Origin: Geomonas oryzae
GTDB lineage: Bacteria > Desulfobacterota > Desulfuromonadia > Geobacterales > Geobacteraceae
Length of the DNA: 64,000 nucleotides
Direction: 5' to 3'
NCBI RefSeq assembly: GCF_004117875.1
Contig: NZ_RAHW01000004.1
Coordinates: 1 to 64,000 of the forward strand
In this document: positions 43,929 through 53,105 of the stretch, one piece after another
Numbering within the stretch: the first letter of the stretch is position 1
Layout of the letters: every line of letters starts with the position of its first letter
The notes under the pieces: model-generated
Databases searched by the model: none
The model's input: only the letters and a program-made list of their open reading frames with translations
What the model was told of the DNA's origin: nothing
Program-made: the position numbers and the translations under genes

Positions 43929-44903
43929 ATGAGTAGACCAATAAAAATTCCCGAGCAGCAACTTGAGCGAGTTCATCGGCTTGAGAACATTCTTGCAACT
44001 GCAGCAGAATCCGGAGACCTGAAAAAGGCAAAAATTGCACTTGATGACCTCCGTCCCATCTTGGAGCGCTACCAGCATAAGCATCGAGTTCTTGAAGCCT
44101 ATCTTAAATTATATGAATCAGCTCTTGAAGCTTGGGATCTAGACACTGCGAAACAAGGGTTCAGCTTTGTTCGCCGCGAGGCAAGCAAAAATACCCGCCT
44201 CTTTTTAGAAGCTACCGTATTGTTGGCAGTAACTCACCTCAGATGTCAGGATCTGATTTCAGCTGAACCACTCATGGCAGAAGCCCTTCGTAATGAAAAT
44301 GTCATTACGTCTAAATCACAACGAGACATCTTTCGTCGCGAGGCCATCGACCGCTTTGACCAAGAGGGCGCTATTGCAGCGCTGGCCAAAGTACACCCAG
44401 AAGTAATGGATGAGGCACAGATTCACCAAGACGCTCTGAATCTGCTAAGAAGGGGACTGAATGAGCAAGATATCGAGGAAGAGTTGGGGGCGCGAATCCC
44501 ACAACAGGTAAAAGAGTTCATCTTGAAGGTTGACATACTTTCACGCAAGCTCTTACCTCACGAAACTAGACTTCTGCTTCCAACTTCAGCTGATGTCGTA
44601 AAAAATCGACATGCCTCACAAATTATCTTCGGTGGTGTTAAGCGAAAGCTGTACGGCTATGTCTGTGACGAAAATTCTGAGACATATAAGGCTTGGGTTT
44701 ACGGGGGGCTGAATGCCCTATGTAACGAAGGCTTTATGGCTAATGCGGTCATTGGAGTACTAGCTGATTTTAAGATTTTTGTTCCCTCTTTAGCTATTGG
44801 TCTTACAGCACTAGTGATTAAAAAAGGGATCGGGAATTTTTGTGAGACGAATAGGCCGAGGCGCTTTATGGACTTACGGAAAAAGAGGGTCACCAACAAG
44901 TAA
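43929..44903 (+). CDS. Hypothetical helical protein (cassette 3)
   Basis: The 324-residue protein has an alpha-helical, TPR-like first half (about 10-190; repeated A-L-x-x-W-D-L-x-x-A-K patterns). A second part ends in a hydrophobic segment (F-K-I-F-V-P-S-L-A-I-G-L-T-A-L-V, about 285-302) and a basic tail. The ATG has aaggataagga upstream. It starts 18 bases after the recombination point of attC-like site 2. The family is unknown. Confidence 0.65.
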   Translation: MSRPIKIPEQQLERVHRLENILATAAESGDLKKAKIALDDLRPILERYQHKHRVLEAYLKLYESALEAWDLDTAKQGFSFVRREASKNTRLFLEATVLLAVTHLRCQDLISAEPLMAEALRNENVITSKSQRDIFRREAIDRFDQEGAIAALAKVHPEVMDEAQIHQDALNLLRRGLNEQDIEEELGARIPQQVKEFILKVDILSRKLLPHETRLLLPTSADVVKNRHASQIIFGGVKRKLYGYVCDENSETYKAWVYGGLNALCNEGFMANAVIGVLADFKIFVPSLAIGLTALVIKKGIGNFCETNRPRRFMDLRKKRVTNK

Positions 44904-44904
44904 G

Positions 44905-44980
44905 AGGGGACGAGGGGACGGGACGTTGGTAAGTTATAAGAGGGGACGGAGGGGACGGGACGTTGGTAAGTTATGTAAGT
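44905..44980. repeat. REP-like repeat, left side (two direct copies)
   Basis: Two copies of a unit containing aggggacgggacgttggtaa then gttat lie head to tail. Their reverse complement (cttaccaacgtccc) occurs on the right at 45172-45190, so the two sides face each other. Confidence 0.7.
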
Positions 44981-44994
44981 TTTTAGGCGTGGAG

Positions 44995-45156
44995 GAGATA
45001 TGCCGAGACAGCAGAGCCCGACGTGAGTTTTATTTCTCTGCTCACGAAAGGACAGGAGCCACACTAGCTGTTTTGGCCAAGATAACCGCCCGTTCTCACG
45101 TTGCCGTGATGCTCGCGATTGAAGAGGCAAAGAAGGATAGGCACGGGCGAAAATAA
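44995..45156 (+). pseudogene. Remnant of a REP-associated tyrosine transposase (RAYT)
   Basis: An ATG at 45000 (ggaggagat upstream) encodes M-P-R-Q-Q, the usual opening of RAYT/Y1 transposases, then stops within nine codons. In another frame the sequence continues as a C-terminal helix-turn-helix-like tail (R-A-R-R-E-F-Y-F-S-A-H-E-R-T-G-A-T-L and on to A-I-E-E-A-K-K). This looks like a gene whose catalytic middle was deleted with a frameshift. Inverted REP-like units flank it. The attribution rests on remembered family N- and C-termini. Confidence 0.5.
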
Positions 45157-45240
45157 AATAACTTACATAACTTAACTTACCAACGTCCCCCGGTGCTCCA
45201 ACGTCCCCCGGTGCTCCAACGTCCCCCGGTGCTACAAGTT
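45155..45240. repeat. REP-like repeat, right side (three short copies)
   Basis: After cttacataacttaacttac come three copies of caacgtcccccggtgct in tandem (about 45179-45232). They are inverted relative to the left copies. Confidence 0.75.
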
Positions 45241-45245
45241 GAACG

Positions 45246-45275
45246 CTCCGCCGGTCATCCGACAGCCGTTGGTAA
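45246..45275 (+). repeat. right half of a third attC-like site
   Basis: The 14-mer ccgccggtcatccg is identical to the right arm of attC-like site 2 and is followed by acagccG|TTGGTAA, a core-site-like end. The matching left half is missing, apparently replaced by the REP/RAYT element. Confidence 0.55.
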
Positions 45276-45349
45276 AACCCAAGGCATTGAACCGGGGAGA
45301 CGCAGAGGACGCAAAGAAACCCGCAGAAAGTGGGTGCAACGGGAAATGT

Positions 45350-45961
45350 ATGATCCATGCACTGCCTGGTATGGGCGCAGATAACAGAATGTATCCGGTA
45401 CCCTGGTCCTCTCTTCCCGATTTTGTGCCTCATAACTGGGTAAGGTATTCGGGGGAAACAAGCTTACAGGAGATGGCAGAGTCGATGTGTGATTCCTGCC
45501 TTATCAAGGATGGAGACAATTTGATTGGCTCCTCCCTAGGCGGAATGGTTGCTTGTGAGATAACAAAGATTCGGAAAATCCGTCGCTTGTATCTGATCGG
45601 TAGTGCAGCCCAAAAGGAGGAAGTCAGTAGACTTCTCACCTTTCTACATCCCCTCGTAAAGGTTGCTCCGATCGAGTTGGTGAGACTATCTGCCGGTAAA
45701 GTCCCCTTGGAGTTGGCACAGATGTTTGCAGACGCTGAGTCAGCATTTGTCCGGACTATGTGCGCTGCAATATTCAAATGGGATGGCCTCGGTCGAACCA
45801 CTACACAGGTATTACGACTCCACGGTAGGCACGACATGGTAATCCCACCGCCAAAATCAGTAGACCTCCTGGTCGACGGTGGGCACCTCATCGCGATGAG
45901 CCACGCGAGAGAGTGCGTGCAGTTCATTGCAACGCAAGAACGCATGAGGGTCAGGTCTTGA
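45350..45961 (+). CDS. Alpha/beta hydrolase
   Basis: The 203-residue protein has the nucleophile elbow G-S-S-L-G, a late Asp in L-H-G-R-H-D-M-V and a His in D-G-G-H-L. These form the catalytic triad of the alpha/beta-hydrolase fold. H-A-L-P-G-M-G-A-D at the N-terminus provides the oxyanion-hole loop. The ATG at 45350 (gggaaa upstream) was preferred because the upstream frame is repeat and attC sequence. It may be cassette 4 of the array. The substrate is unknown. Confidence 0.8.
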   Translation: MIHALPGMGADNRMYPVPWSSLPDFVPHNWVRYSGETSLQEMAESMCDSCLIKDGDNLIGSSLGGMVACEITKIRKIRRLYLIGSAAQKEEVSRLLTFLHPLVKVAPIELVRLSAGKVPLELAQMFADAESAFVRTMCAAIFKWDGLGRTTTQVLRLHGRHDMVIPPPKSVDLLVDGGHLIAMSHARECVQFIATQERMRVRS

Positions 45962-46042
45962 TTCTTGACAATTTCACCCGACGCTCTCTTTCAAGCAGTA
46001 CCACCATGTTCGCGTCAACTGAGACAGCTTGCCACAAACCAA

Positions 46043-46399
46043 CTATAAGAAGACTCTATAGTCGCTTACATTGAGCGCTTTACTAACCCTTCGGGCCCAT
46101 TCCTTTCCCATCTGCCGTTTGCCACTTTCCAATTCCGAGATGTGCCTTTGCGGAATACCTGTCAACTCCGCAAGTTGCCGCTGAGTCAGGCCTTCACGGT
46201 GCCGTGCACCTTTCAGGGCCATCCCTTTAGGGTTTTCGGCATACCCCGGAAATGCTTCTTCGACGGTGAGGTGTTCGCTTGCCTCCAACACACCGATTTC
46301 TTTGGCGTAGTGCCGGAGCATACTGATCTTGTCCTGGCTGCCGATGAAGCGGGCTTCTGCTTTATTGTCAGTAGGGGGCTTTTTCGTGCGTTCCAACAT
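46043..46399 (-). CDS. XRE-family HTH regulator, probable antitoxin
   Basis: The 118-residue protein has a C-terminal helix-turn-helix (L-T-Q-R-Q-L-A-E-L-T-G-I-P-Q-R-H-I-S-E-L-E-S-G-K-R) and a charged N-terminus. The size and the overlap with an upstream fragment suggest the antitoxin of a HigBA-like pair; it would bind its own promoter. The ribosome site is gtggagc. Confidence 0.8.
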   Translation of the reverse strand: MLERTKKPPTDNKAEARFIGSQDKISMLRHYAKEIGVLEASEHLTVEEAFPGYAENPKGMALKGARHREGLTQRQLAELTGIPQRHISELESGKRQMGKEWARRVSKALNVSDYRVFL

Positions 46400-46496
46400 A
46401 AGTTAGCTCCACAAGTCGGATCTCTCCGCCTATCTCTTCCCAAACGGCGACGTAAGTAGGTTTTCCCGAGTGCGCAGGGCGTTCAGGATTATAAAT
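46368..46496 (-). pseudogene. Start-less fragment, possible toxin remnant
   Basis: A frame without a start codon encodes I-Y-N-P-E-R-P-A-H-S-G-K-P-T-Y-V-A-V-W-E and ends V-G-T-H-E-K-A-P-Y. It overlaps the antitoxin start by 32 bases, an arrangement typical of toxin-first pairs. An upstream in-frame stop lies directly before it, so the N-terminal part is gone. I do not recognise the toxin family. Confidence 0.4.
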
Positions 46497-46522
46497 TTAA
46501 TCTGCCGTCAGTGCAAACGAGG

Positions 46523-46555
46523 AAGGGGCAGCCGTGAGGCTGCCCCTTCTTGTTT
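46523..46555. terminator. terminator hairpin
   Basis: A perfect 11-bp stem (46523-46533 with 46538-46548) with loop gtga is followed by cttgtttt on + . It lies 26 bases after the hpnH stop and can serve the minus strand also. Confidence 0.75.
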
Positions 46556-46580
46556 TCTAACTATGATCAAACTCTCCGTT

Positions 46581-47579
46581 TTAGGACAGGTTCCAGAGGA
46601 ACATCTCCCACATGTCTTTCCAGCTCTTGCCGATCTCGGAGACGACGGTGGGCTCGAAACCGCAGTGCATCATGCACTGGGCGCAACGCTGGTCCTTGCC
46701 TACGCCGTACTTGTCCCACTGGGTCTTCTCCATCATCTCGGCGAAACTGCCGTAGTGCTCGTCGGTGATCAGGTAGCAGGGGGCCTTCCAGCCGCGAGGG
46801 TTGCGGGTCGGGTTCCCCCAAGGGGTGCACTCGAGATCCTTGTCTCCCTTCAGGAATCTCAGGTACATAGGCGTCGAGAAGAAACGGAAGCGCTTGCTCA
46901 TCTCGTACACTTCTTCGAATTTCTTCTGGATCTCGCGACGCTCGAGGAAAAGCTTCTCGCCTACCGCCTCGTAGCCGAAACCGGGGGCGACCAGGAAGCC
47001 GTCGACGCCCATGTCGCGCAGGTGCGAGAAGAGCATCTCGATCTCGATGAGGTTCGTTTCCTTGAAGATGGTGGTGTTGGTGCAGAGACGGAAGCCGAGG
47101 GCCTTGGCCTTCTTGATGGCGGACATGGCGATCTTGAAGGTGCCGGGACGCTCAAGGATGCGGTCGTGGGTCTCTTCCATCCCGTCCAGGTGGACGTTCA
47201 GTACGAAGTTCGGATGCGGCTTCAGGGTGTCGAGCGCCTTCTCCAAAAGCAGCGCGTTGGTGCAGAGGTAGATGTGCTTGCCGCGCTCGAGGACCGCGTC
47301 GATCAGCTCGAAGATGTGCGGGTAGAGGAAGGGCTCGCCGCCGGTTATCGTGACTACCGGTGCCGGGCACTGGTCCACCGAGTCCAGGCACTCCTCAAGG
47401 GTCATCATCTCCTGAATGGTGTCGGCGTACTCGCGGATCCTGCCGCAGCCGGAACATGCCAGGTTGCAAAGGTGGGTGGGCTCAAGCATGAGAACGAGGG
47501 GATACTTCTCCACCTTGTTCATCTTGTTGCTCATGATGTAGCGGGTCAGGTCGTAATTCAGTCGCATCGGAAAACGCAT
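46581..47579 (-). CDS. hpnH: Adenosyl-hopene transferase HpnH (radical SAM)
   Basis: The 332-residue protein has the radical-SAM motif C-N-L-A-C-S-G-C-G-R-I-R-E near the N-terminus and T-I-T-G-G-E-P-F-L-Y-P. A C-terminal cysteine block C-A-Q-C-M-M-H-C-G-F-E is as in HpnH. It joins a 5'-deoxyadenosyl group to diploptene, the first step to elongated (C35) hopanoids. The ATG at 47579 matches the family start M-R-F-P; a GTG 15 codons upstream lacks a ribosome site. It is downstream of dxs in the hopanoid region. HpnG, the next enzyme, is not in the window. Confidence 0.92.
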   Translation of the reverse strand: MRFPMRLNYDLTRYIMSNKMNKVEKYPLVLMLEPTHLCNLACSGCGRIREYADTIQEMMTLEECLDSVDQCPAPVVTITGGEPFLYPHIFELIDAVLERGKHIYLCTNALLLEKALDTLKPHPNFVLNVHLDGMEETHDRILERPGTFKIAMSAIKKAKALGFRLCTNTTIFKETNLIEIEMLFSHLRDMGVDGFLVAPGFGYEAVGEKLFLERREIQKKFEEVYEMSKRFRFFSTPMYLRFLKGDKDLECTPWGNPTRNPRGWKAPCYLITDEHYGSFAEMMEKTQWDKYGVGKDQRCAQCMMHCGFEPTVVSEIGKSWKDMWEMFLWNLS

Positions 47580-47699
47580 CGTAGATATATCCTTCTCGTC
47601 TCTGGTTTTTTCTGTTTCTGACACGGCTGCGGGACAGGCCGAGGTTACTCTTCTTTCAGCCTGTCCCGCTCTGGTTGCCGGTCCGCTTCAAAAGTTTCG

Positions 47700-49607
47700 T
47701 TACTTCACTACGGTAAGCTGGGGATGCGTGCTCCCCGCGCCCTGCAGGAAGGCCTGGCAGGTGGCGGCGATGCCTGCGGCGTCGATGCCGAGGTCGGCTC
47801 GCAACTGCGCCTGGCTCCCCTGTTCGATGAACTTGTCGGGTATCCCGATCCTCTTCACGCGCACGGCGGTCATCCCGGCGTCGGCGATCGCCTCGAGGAC
47901 GGCGCTGCCGAAGCCGCCCAGCAGTGCATTCTCCTCGACGGTGACGACACAGCCGGTACGCCCCGCCTGGGCGAGGATCAGGTCGCGGTCGAGCGGCTTC
48001 ACGAAGCGGGCGTTCACCACGGAGGCGAAGATCCCTTTCTGCTTCAACATGGATGCCGCTTCGAGGGCGGGGTAGACGGTGGAGCCGATGGCGACCAGGG
48101 TCAGATCGCTACCCTCTACGAGAAGCTCGCCCTTGCCGACCTCGAGCCCCTTGGGATCCTTGTCCATGGCGACGCCGTATCCCGCGCCGCGCGGGTAGCG
48201 AAGCGAGATGGGACGGCCGTGGTAGATGGCGGTCTTCAGCATGTGCTGCAGCTCGTTCTCGTCCTTCGGGGCCATCACGGTGAGTTCCGGGAGGTGGCGC
48301 AGGTAGGAGATGTCGAAGGCGCCGTGGTGCGTCGGGCCGTCGTCGCCGACAAGCCCTGCGCGGTCAAGGGCCAGGGTGACCGGGAGCTTCTGCAGGCAGA
48401 TGTCGTGGAACACCTGGTCGTAGGCGCGCTGGGTGAAGGTCGAGTAGATCGCGGCGACGGGACGGAATCCCTCCACGGCGAGGCCGGCCGCGAAGGTGAG
48501 CGCGTGCTGCTCGGCGATCCCGACGTCGAAGAAACGTTCCGGGAAGCGTTTCGCGAAGGGGGTGAGACCGGTGCCGTCGGGCATGGCGGCGGTGATGGCT
48601 ACGATCTTGTCGTCCTTTTCGCCGAGCTTCACCAGGGTGTCGCCGAAGACCTGGGTGTAGGAGGGGGGCGCCGGTTTGGCCGGGGCGGCGCTCGCGGGTT
48701 TCGTCGGTGCCACGCCGTGGAACTTGTCCGGCATGTCCTCGGCCGGTGCGTACCCTTTCCCCTTCTTGGTCATCACGTGCACGAGGATCGGCCCTTCCAG
48801 GCGTTTCACGTTCTCGAGGACCGCGAGCATGTTCTGGATGTCGTGCCCGGCGATGGGACCTACGTACTCGAAGCCGAGCGCCTCGAAAAGGGTCCCCGGG
48901 GTGAGGAACCCCTTCAGCGAGTTCTCCGCCTTCTTGGCGAAGTGCAGGATGTTGCCGCCGATGGCGGGGATGCCGGCAAGAAGCCCCTCCATCTCCTTTT
49001 TCAGGTTCCGGTAGTAGGTGCCGGTCATCTTCCGGGAGATGAAGGAGGAGAGGGCGCCGACGTTCTTCGAGATGGACATCTCGTTGTCGTTCAAGACGAC
49101 GATCAGGTTCTTTTTGAGGTGCCCCGCCTGGTTCAGCGCCTCGAGCGCCATGCCGCCGGTGAGTGAGCCGTCTCCTATGACGGCGATGGTGCGCGCGTCA
49201 CCCCCCCTGAGGGAGTTGGCGACCGCAAGCCCAAGCCCCGCCGAGATCGACGTGGAGGAGTGCCCCGCGCCGAAGGGATCGTGGGGGGACTCGGAGCGCT
49301 TCGGGAAGCCGCTGATCCCCTTGTAGCAGCGCTGTGTGTGGAAGCTGTCGCGCCGCCCGGTCAGGATCTTGTGGGTATAGGCCTGGTGGCCGACGTCCCA
49401 GACGATCTTGTCTTTCGGGGAATTGAAGCAGTAGTGCAGCGCGATGGAGAGCTCGACAACGCCCAGGTTCGACGCGAGGTGCCCGCCGGTCTTGGCGACG
49501 CTCTCCATGAGGAAGCTGCGCACCTCGTCGGCGAGTGGCGTAAGCTCCTCGGCATCAAGCTTCTTCAGGTCGTCGGGACCGTTGATTTTACTTAGCAGTT
49601 TGTACAT
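47700..49607 (-). CDS. dxs: 1-deoxy-D-xylulose-5-phosphate synthase
   Basis: The 635-residue protein shows the thiamine-diphosphate motif [15 protein letters not shown]...N-D-N-E-M-S-I-S, the D-V-G-H-Q-A-Y block and the transketolase-like [15 protein letters not shown]. It condenses pyruvate and glyceraldehyde-3-phosphate, the entry and often limiting step of the MEP isoprenoid pathway. Its position between hpnA and hpnH links precursor supply to hopanoid synthesis. The ribosome site caaggag precedes the ATG. Confidence 0.96.
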   Translation of the reverse strand: MYKLLSKINGPDDLKKLDAEELTPLADEVRSFLMESVAKTGGHLASNLGVVELSIALHYCFNSPKDKIVWDVGHQAYTHKILTGRRDSFHTQRCYKGISGFPKRSESPHDPFGAGHSSTSISAGLGLAVANSLRGGDARTIAVIGDGSLTGGMALEALNQAGHLKKNLIVVLNDNEMSISKNVGALSSFISRKMTGTYYRNLKKEMEGLLAGIPAIGGNILHFAKKAENSLKGFLTPGTLFEALGFEYVGPIAGHDIQNMLAVLENVKRLEGPILVHVMTKKGKGYAPAEDMPDKFHGVAPTKPASAAPAKPAPPSYTQVFGDTLVKLGEKDDKIVAITAAMPDGTGLTPFAKRFPERFFDVGIAEQHALTFAAGLAVEGFRPVAAIYSTFTQRAYDQVFHDICLQKLPVTLALDRAGLVGDDGPTHHGAFDISYLRHLPELTVMAPKDENELQHMLKTAIYHGRPISLRYPRGAGYGVAMDKDPKGLEVGKGELLVEGSDLTLVAIGSTVYPALEAASMLKQKGIFASVVNARFVKPLDRDLILAQAGRTGCVVTVEENALLGGFGSAVLEAIADAGMTAVRVKRIGIPDKFIEQGSQAQLRADLGIDAAGIAATCQAFLQGAGSTHPQLTVVK

Positions 49608-49766
49608 GGATCTCCTTGAGAACCCGTAACATTGTTAATCTCGTGCCAACAGCTGCTGCCAGACTTCCAGAATAGCGTGATCTTCCGCTCCCTCTCTCTC
49701 AGCGCCTGCCCCGTTAGCCTTTACTCTGTGAAGGGGAGTCGCCCTGAACTGAAGCGTTGCTGCTAC

Positions 49767-49810
49767 CGACGCCCTCACCCTGGCCCTCTCCCGAGGGGAG
49801 GTGGACGTTA
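49767..49810. repeat. partial copy of palindromic repeat family 1
   Basis: gacgccctcaccctggccct then ctcccgaggggaggtggacg repeats the right half of the elements at 24088 and 25857. The left half is absent. Confidence 0.7.
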
Positions 49811-49837
49811 TGTCGCTGAGAATGATGCTTGATTAGG

Positions 49838-50827
49838 CTATGCCTTGACGTAACCGTTATCCTTGAACCACCGCACGGCGCGCTCGAGTGCGTCTTCCAC
49901 CGGGCTTTGCGGCAATCCGAGCTCGGCGGTCGCCTTGCCGGAATCGAAGAACATGAACTTCTTTGCCATCTGCACCCCGGCGAGCGGGATGAGCGGCTCC
50001 CGCCCGGTGACGGCGGAGATGGCGTGGTTCGCGTAGGCCGCCATGAGGATCGGGTAGTAGGGGAGCTTCACCCGCGGCGCCTTGAGCCCCGTGATCGCCG
50101 AGAGCATCTCGAAGATCTCGGCGAGGGTTAAGTTTCTGTTCCCCAGGATGTACTTCTGGCCGATCCTACCTTTCTGCGCGGCGAGCAGGTGACCGCGGGC
50201 GCAGGCCTCGACGTCGATCAGGTTGAGCCCGGTGTCGAGATACGCCGGCATCTTGCCGTTCAGAAAATCGACGATGATCTTTCCCGTCGGCGTCGGCTTC
50301 ACGTCCATCGGCCCGACCGGCGTGGACGGGTTCACGATGACGAGGGGCAGCCCCTTGTCGAGGTACGATTCGGCGGCACGCTCGGCCAGGAACTTGCTCT
50401 TCTTGTAGTCCCCGACCATGTCGTCGAAGCCGACCGGCGTCGCCTCGTTTCCCGGGGTCCCGTCGCCCGGGTTCCCCAGGGTGCCGACGCTGCTCGTGTA
50501 GATCACTTTCCCCACCCCGGCAGCAAGTGCCGCGGAGAGGATGTTGCGGGTCCCGGTGACGTTCACGTCGTACATCGCCTGCGGCGTCTTCGTCCAGAGC
50601 CGGTAATCGGCGGCGGCGTGAAAGAGTGCGTCGCAGCCGGCAAGCCCCCTGACAAGCGGCTCCCGCTCGGAGAGGTCCCCCTCGTGCAGCTCGACGTCGA
50701 GCCCCTTCAGGTTGCGCCGGTCCGAGCCGGGGCGGACGAGCAGGCGCACCTGCCAGCCGTCCTTGATGAGCTCGCGCGCGATGCTCGCGCCGATGAAGCC
50801 GGTGGCTCCGGTGACGAAAGCCTTCAT
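49838..50827 (-). CDS. hpnA: Hopanoid-associated sugar epimerase HpnA
   Basis: The 329-residue protein is an extended short-chain dehydrogenase with the NAD motif G-A-T-G-F-I-G, the S-S-V-G-T-L-G strand and the catalytic Y-K-K-S-K. These are typical of HpnA. The reaction is not firmly known; it is thought to act on sugar or dihydroflavonol-like substrates in hopanoid tailoring. It starts on the base next to the shc stop, so the two genes are cotranscribed. Confidence 0.88.
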   Translation of the reverse strand: MKAFVTGATGFIGASIARELIKDGWQVRLLVRPGSDRRNLKGLDVELHEGDLSEREPLVRGLAGCDALFHAAADYRLWTKTPQAMYDVNVTGTRNILSAALAAGVGKVIYTSSVGTLGNPGDGTPGNEATPVGFDDMVGDYKKSKFLAERAAESYLDKGLPLVIVNPSTPVGPMDVKPTPTGKIIVDFLNGKMPAYLDTGLNLIDVEACARGHLLAAQKGRIGQKYILGNRNLTLAEIFEMLSAITGLKAPRVKLPYYPILMAAYANHAISAVTGREPLIPLAGVQMAKKFMFFDSGKATAELGLPQSPVEDALERAVRWFKDNGYVKA

Positions 50828-52876
50828 CTACTCCTCGGACAGCCCGCCGGTCAGGGTCCGGTAGGTGCCGAGCGCCATGAGCGGGAAGCAGTTGCGGTAG
50901 ATGTGGTACTTGATCATGAAGTACTTCGGGAACCCGGTCCCGGTGTACTGCGTCTCGTCCCATGTGCCATCCGCGTTCTGCGTCGAGATGAGGTACTGGA
51001 TGCCGCGCACCACGGTGGCGCAGTTCACCTCGCCCGCCGCCATGAGCCCGAGAAGCGCCCAGCTCGTCTGCGAAGCGGTGCTCTCTCCCATCCCCGCAAG
51101 GGACGGGTCGTGGTACGACTCGCAGGTCTCGCCCCAGCCGCCGTCGATGTTCTGGCGCGACTTGATCCAGTTCACCGCCTTCTTGACGTAGGGCGCTTCC
51201 ATGTCCTCACCGATGGCGGAGAGGCCGCAAAGCACGCTCCAGGTGCCGTAGAGGTAGTTCACCCCCCAGCGTCCCCACCAGGGCCCTTCAGGTTCCTGGT
51301 TCTTCTTCAGGAACTCGAGGCCCCTGACCGCCGCGGGGTAGCTCTTCGGGTAGCCGAAGCTCCCCATCAGCTCGAGCATGCGCCCGGTGAGGTCCGCGGT
51401 CGGCGGATCGATGAGCGCCTCGAGATCGGCGAAGGGGATCTTGTTGAGGAAGTGCTTCGTGTTGTCCTTGTCGAAGGCGCCCCAGCCGCCGTTTTTGCTC
51501 TGCATGCCGAGGCACCAGGCGATGCCGCGCCGCACCGACTCCTCGAGCGCCTTGGGATCCTTCACCTTGATGTCTTTCAGGGCCATCATGACGAAGCCGG
51601 AGTCGTCCACGTCCGGGTACCAGTCGTTCAGGAATTCGAAGGCCCATCCCCCCGGCTCGAGCTCGGGGGACTTGATGCGCCAGTCTCCCGGCTTTTTCAC
51701 CTCGCGCTCCAAAAGCCACTGGGCCCCCTTCACCAGGGAAGGGTGGTCGGTCGGGACGCCCGCGTCCACGAGGGCCTTCAAGGCGAGCGCGGTGTCCCAC
51801 ACCGGCGAGATGCACGACTGCAGGACGATCTGGTCGTCCGTTTCGATGCAGAAGTTGTCGAGGGCCTTAAGCCCCTGCACCATCACGGGGTGGTCGTTCT
51901 CGTAGCCCAGGGTGCTAAGCGCCAGGACCGCGTTCAGCATGGCGGGCTGGATGCCTCCCCAGTCCCCGGTTTCCTCCTGGTGCTCCAGGATCCATTCCTC
52001 CGCCTTCTCCATCGCCTTCTTGCGGAAAGGGCGGATGGGGCTTCTCTCGTAGACCTTCAGCACGTGGTCGAGGCCTATGAAGAAGTTCTTCAGGGTGAGG
52101 ATCCCCTCCTCCTTGGTGAAGGTGTAGTCGATGGCGCGCGGCGGCCTCACGAAGAGTTCCTGCACCCGCTGGGAAGCCGCGATCCTGTGCACCGGGCGGT
52201 GGTACATCACGACGGAGAGCGGGATGATGGTCGCCCTCGCCCAGCTGGAGAACTCGTACACGTTGATGTAGGCCCAGTTGGGCAACAGGTTCAACTCCAC
52301 CGGCATGCTCGGGACGCCGAGCCAGTCGAACTCGCCGAAAAGGGCGAGGAAGATCTTGGTGAAGACGCGCGCCTTGATGATGCCCCCCTTTTGGAGGACG
52401 AAGGCGCGGGCCTTCTCCATGGCGGGGTGGTCGGCCGGGTACCCGGCAAGTTTCAGCGCGAAGTACGCCTCGATTGTCGTGGAAAGGTCCCCGGGGCCAC
52501 CGAAGTAAATGGTCCACGAACCCTCCTCCGTCTGTTTGGAGAGGAGGTATGCACTCATCTTCCTTTCGCGCTCACGATCAACGAGCCCGAGGAAGTGGAA
52601 CAGCATGATATATTCAGCCGTGATGGTGACATTGGATTCGAGCTCCGCCCACCAGTAACCTTTGGGGAGCTGTTCCCTGAAGAAGAAGTCACGGCATCCT
52701 TCTATCGCGACATCGAGGGGACTCTTTGCCTTTCCCGGCTTACTCTTCCAGAGCGACGCGGGAAACTGATGTACCGTTGCCCCTGTCTTTTGTTCGACGG
52801 TCTGCTCCGGCTCACTAACGATGCCGTTAAATGAGGTGAGTGCATGTGATATGGGGTGTTTGAATGGTGCGTTCAC
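50828..52876 (-). CDS. shc: Squalene-hopene cyclase
   Basis: The 682-residue protein carries the catalytic D-V-D-D motif (near residue 420), written DVDDSG here where DXDDTA is usual. Several QW repeats are seen (for example Q-N-I-D-G-G-W-G-E and Q-N-A-D-G-T-W-D). It cyclises squalene to hopene in the membrane. Two GTG codons are adjacent; the second (52876) has the better spacing to aaaggag, the first is at 52879. The start overlaps a two-codon ATG-TGG-TGA frame. It opens the minus-strand hopanoid operon, divergent from hpnN across 227 bases of AT-rich DNA. Confidence 0.95.
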   Translation of the reverse strand: MNAPFKHPISHALTSFNGIVSEPEQTVEQKTGATVHQFPASLWKSKPGKAKSPLDVAIEGCRDFFFREQLPKGYWWAELESNVTITAEYIMLFHFLGLVDRERERKMSAYLLSKQTEEGSWTIYFGGPGDLSTTIEAYFALKLAGYPADHPAMEKARAFVLQKGGIIKARVFTKIFLALFGEFDWLGVPSMPVELNLLPNWAYINVYEFSSWARATIIPLSVVMYHRPVHRIAASQRVQELFVRPPRAIDYTFTKEEGILTLKNFFIGLDHVLKVYERSPIRPFRKKAMEKAEEWILEHQEETGDWGGIQPAMLNAVLALSTLGYENDHPVMVQGLKALDNFCIETDDQIVLQSCISPVWDTALALKALVDAGVPTDHPSLVKGAQWLLEREVKKPGDWRIKSPELEPGGWAFEFLNDWYPDVDDSGFVMMALKDIKVKDPKALEESVRRGIAWCLGMQSKNGGWGAFDKDNTKHFLNKIPFADLEALIDPPTADLTGRMLELMGSFGYPKSYPAAVRGLEFLKKNQEPEGPWWGRWGVNYLYGTWSVLCGLSAIGEDMEAPYVKKAVNWIKSRQNIDGGWGETCESYHDPSLAGMGESTASQTSWALLGLMAAGEVNCATVVRGIQYLISTQNADGTWDETQYTGTGFPKYFMIKYHIYRNCFPLMALGTYRTLTGGLSEE

Positions 52877-53105
52877 CACATACTCCTTTGGTCCGGATTG
52901 GTCTAGTTTAACTCAGTGTAGCTTCTTTGCAGATAGTTACAAGGATCGAAATCTATCACGCTTTTCCAGAAAAATACACTGTTTTTTCCGAAATATTATT
53001 TTTTTTCCTAATGAAAACAATGAGTTGCTTCGCGGTGTTGATTGTGCTGGTAGTGTGTGCTAGGTTGCGGCGTCTTAACTTTTCGCACGCAAAGGCAACT
53101 CTCCC

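Noticed and set aside
45969-46040. attC-like site after the hydrolase gene
   Set aside because: An accaac segment matches part of the expected box, but no palindrome with one-sided unpaired bases could be built.
50189-52834. 881-codon frame on the plus strand
   Set aside because: It is antisense to shc and hpnA, both clear enzymes. The long frame is a by-product of high GC.
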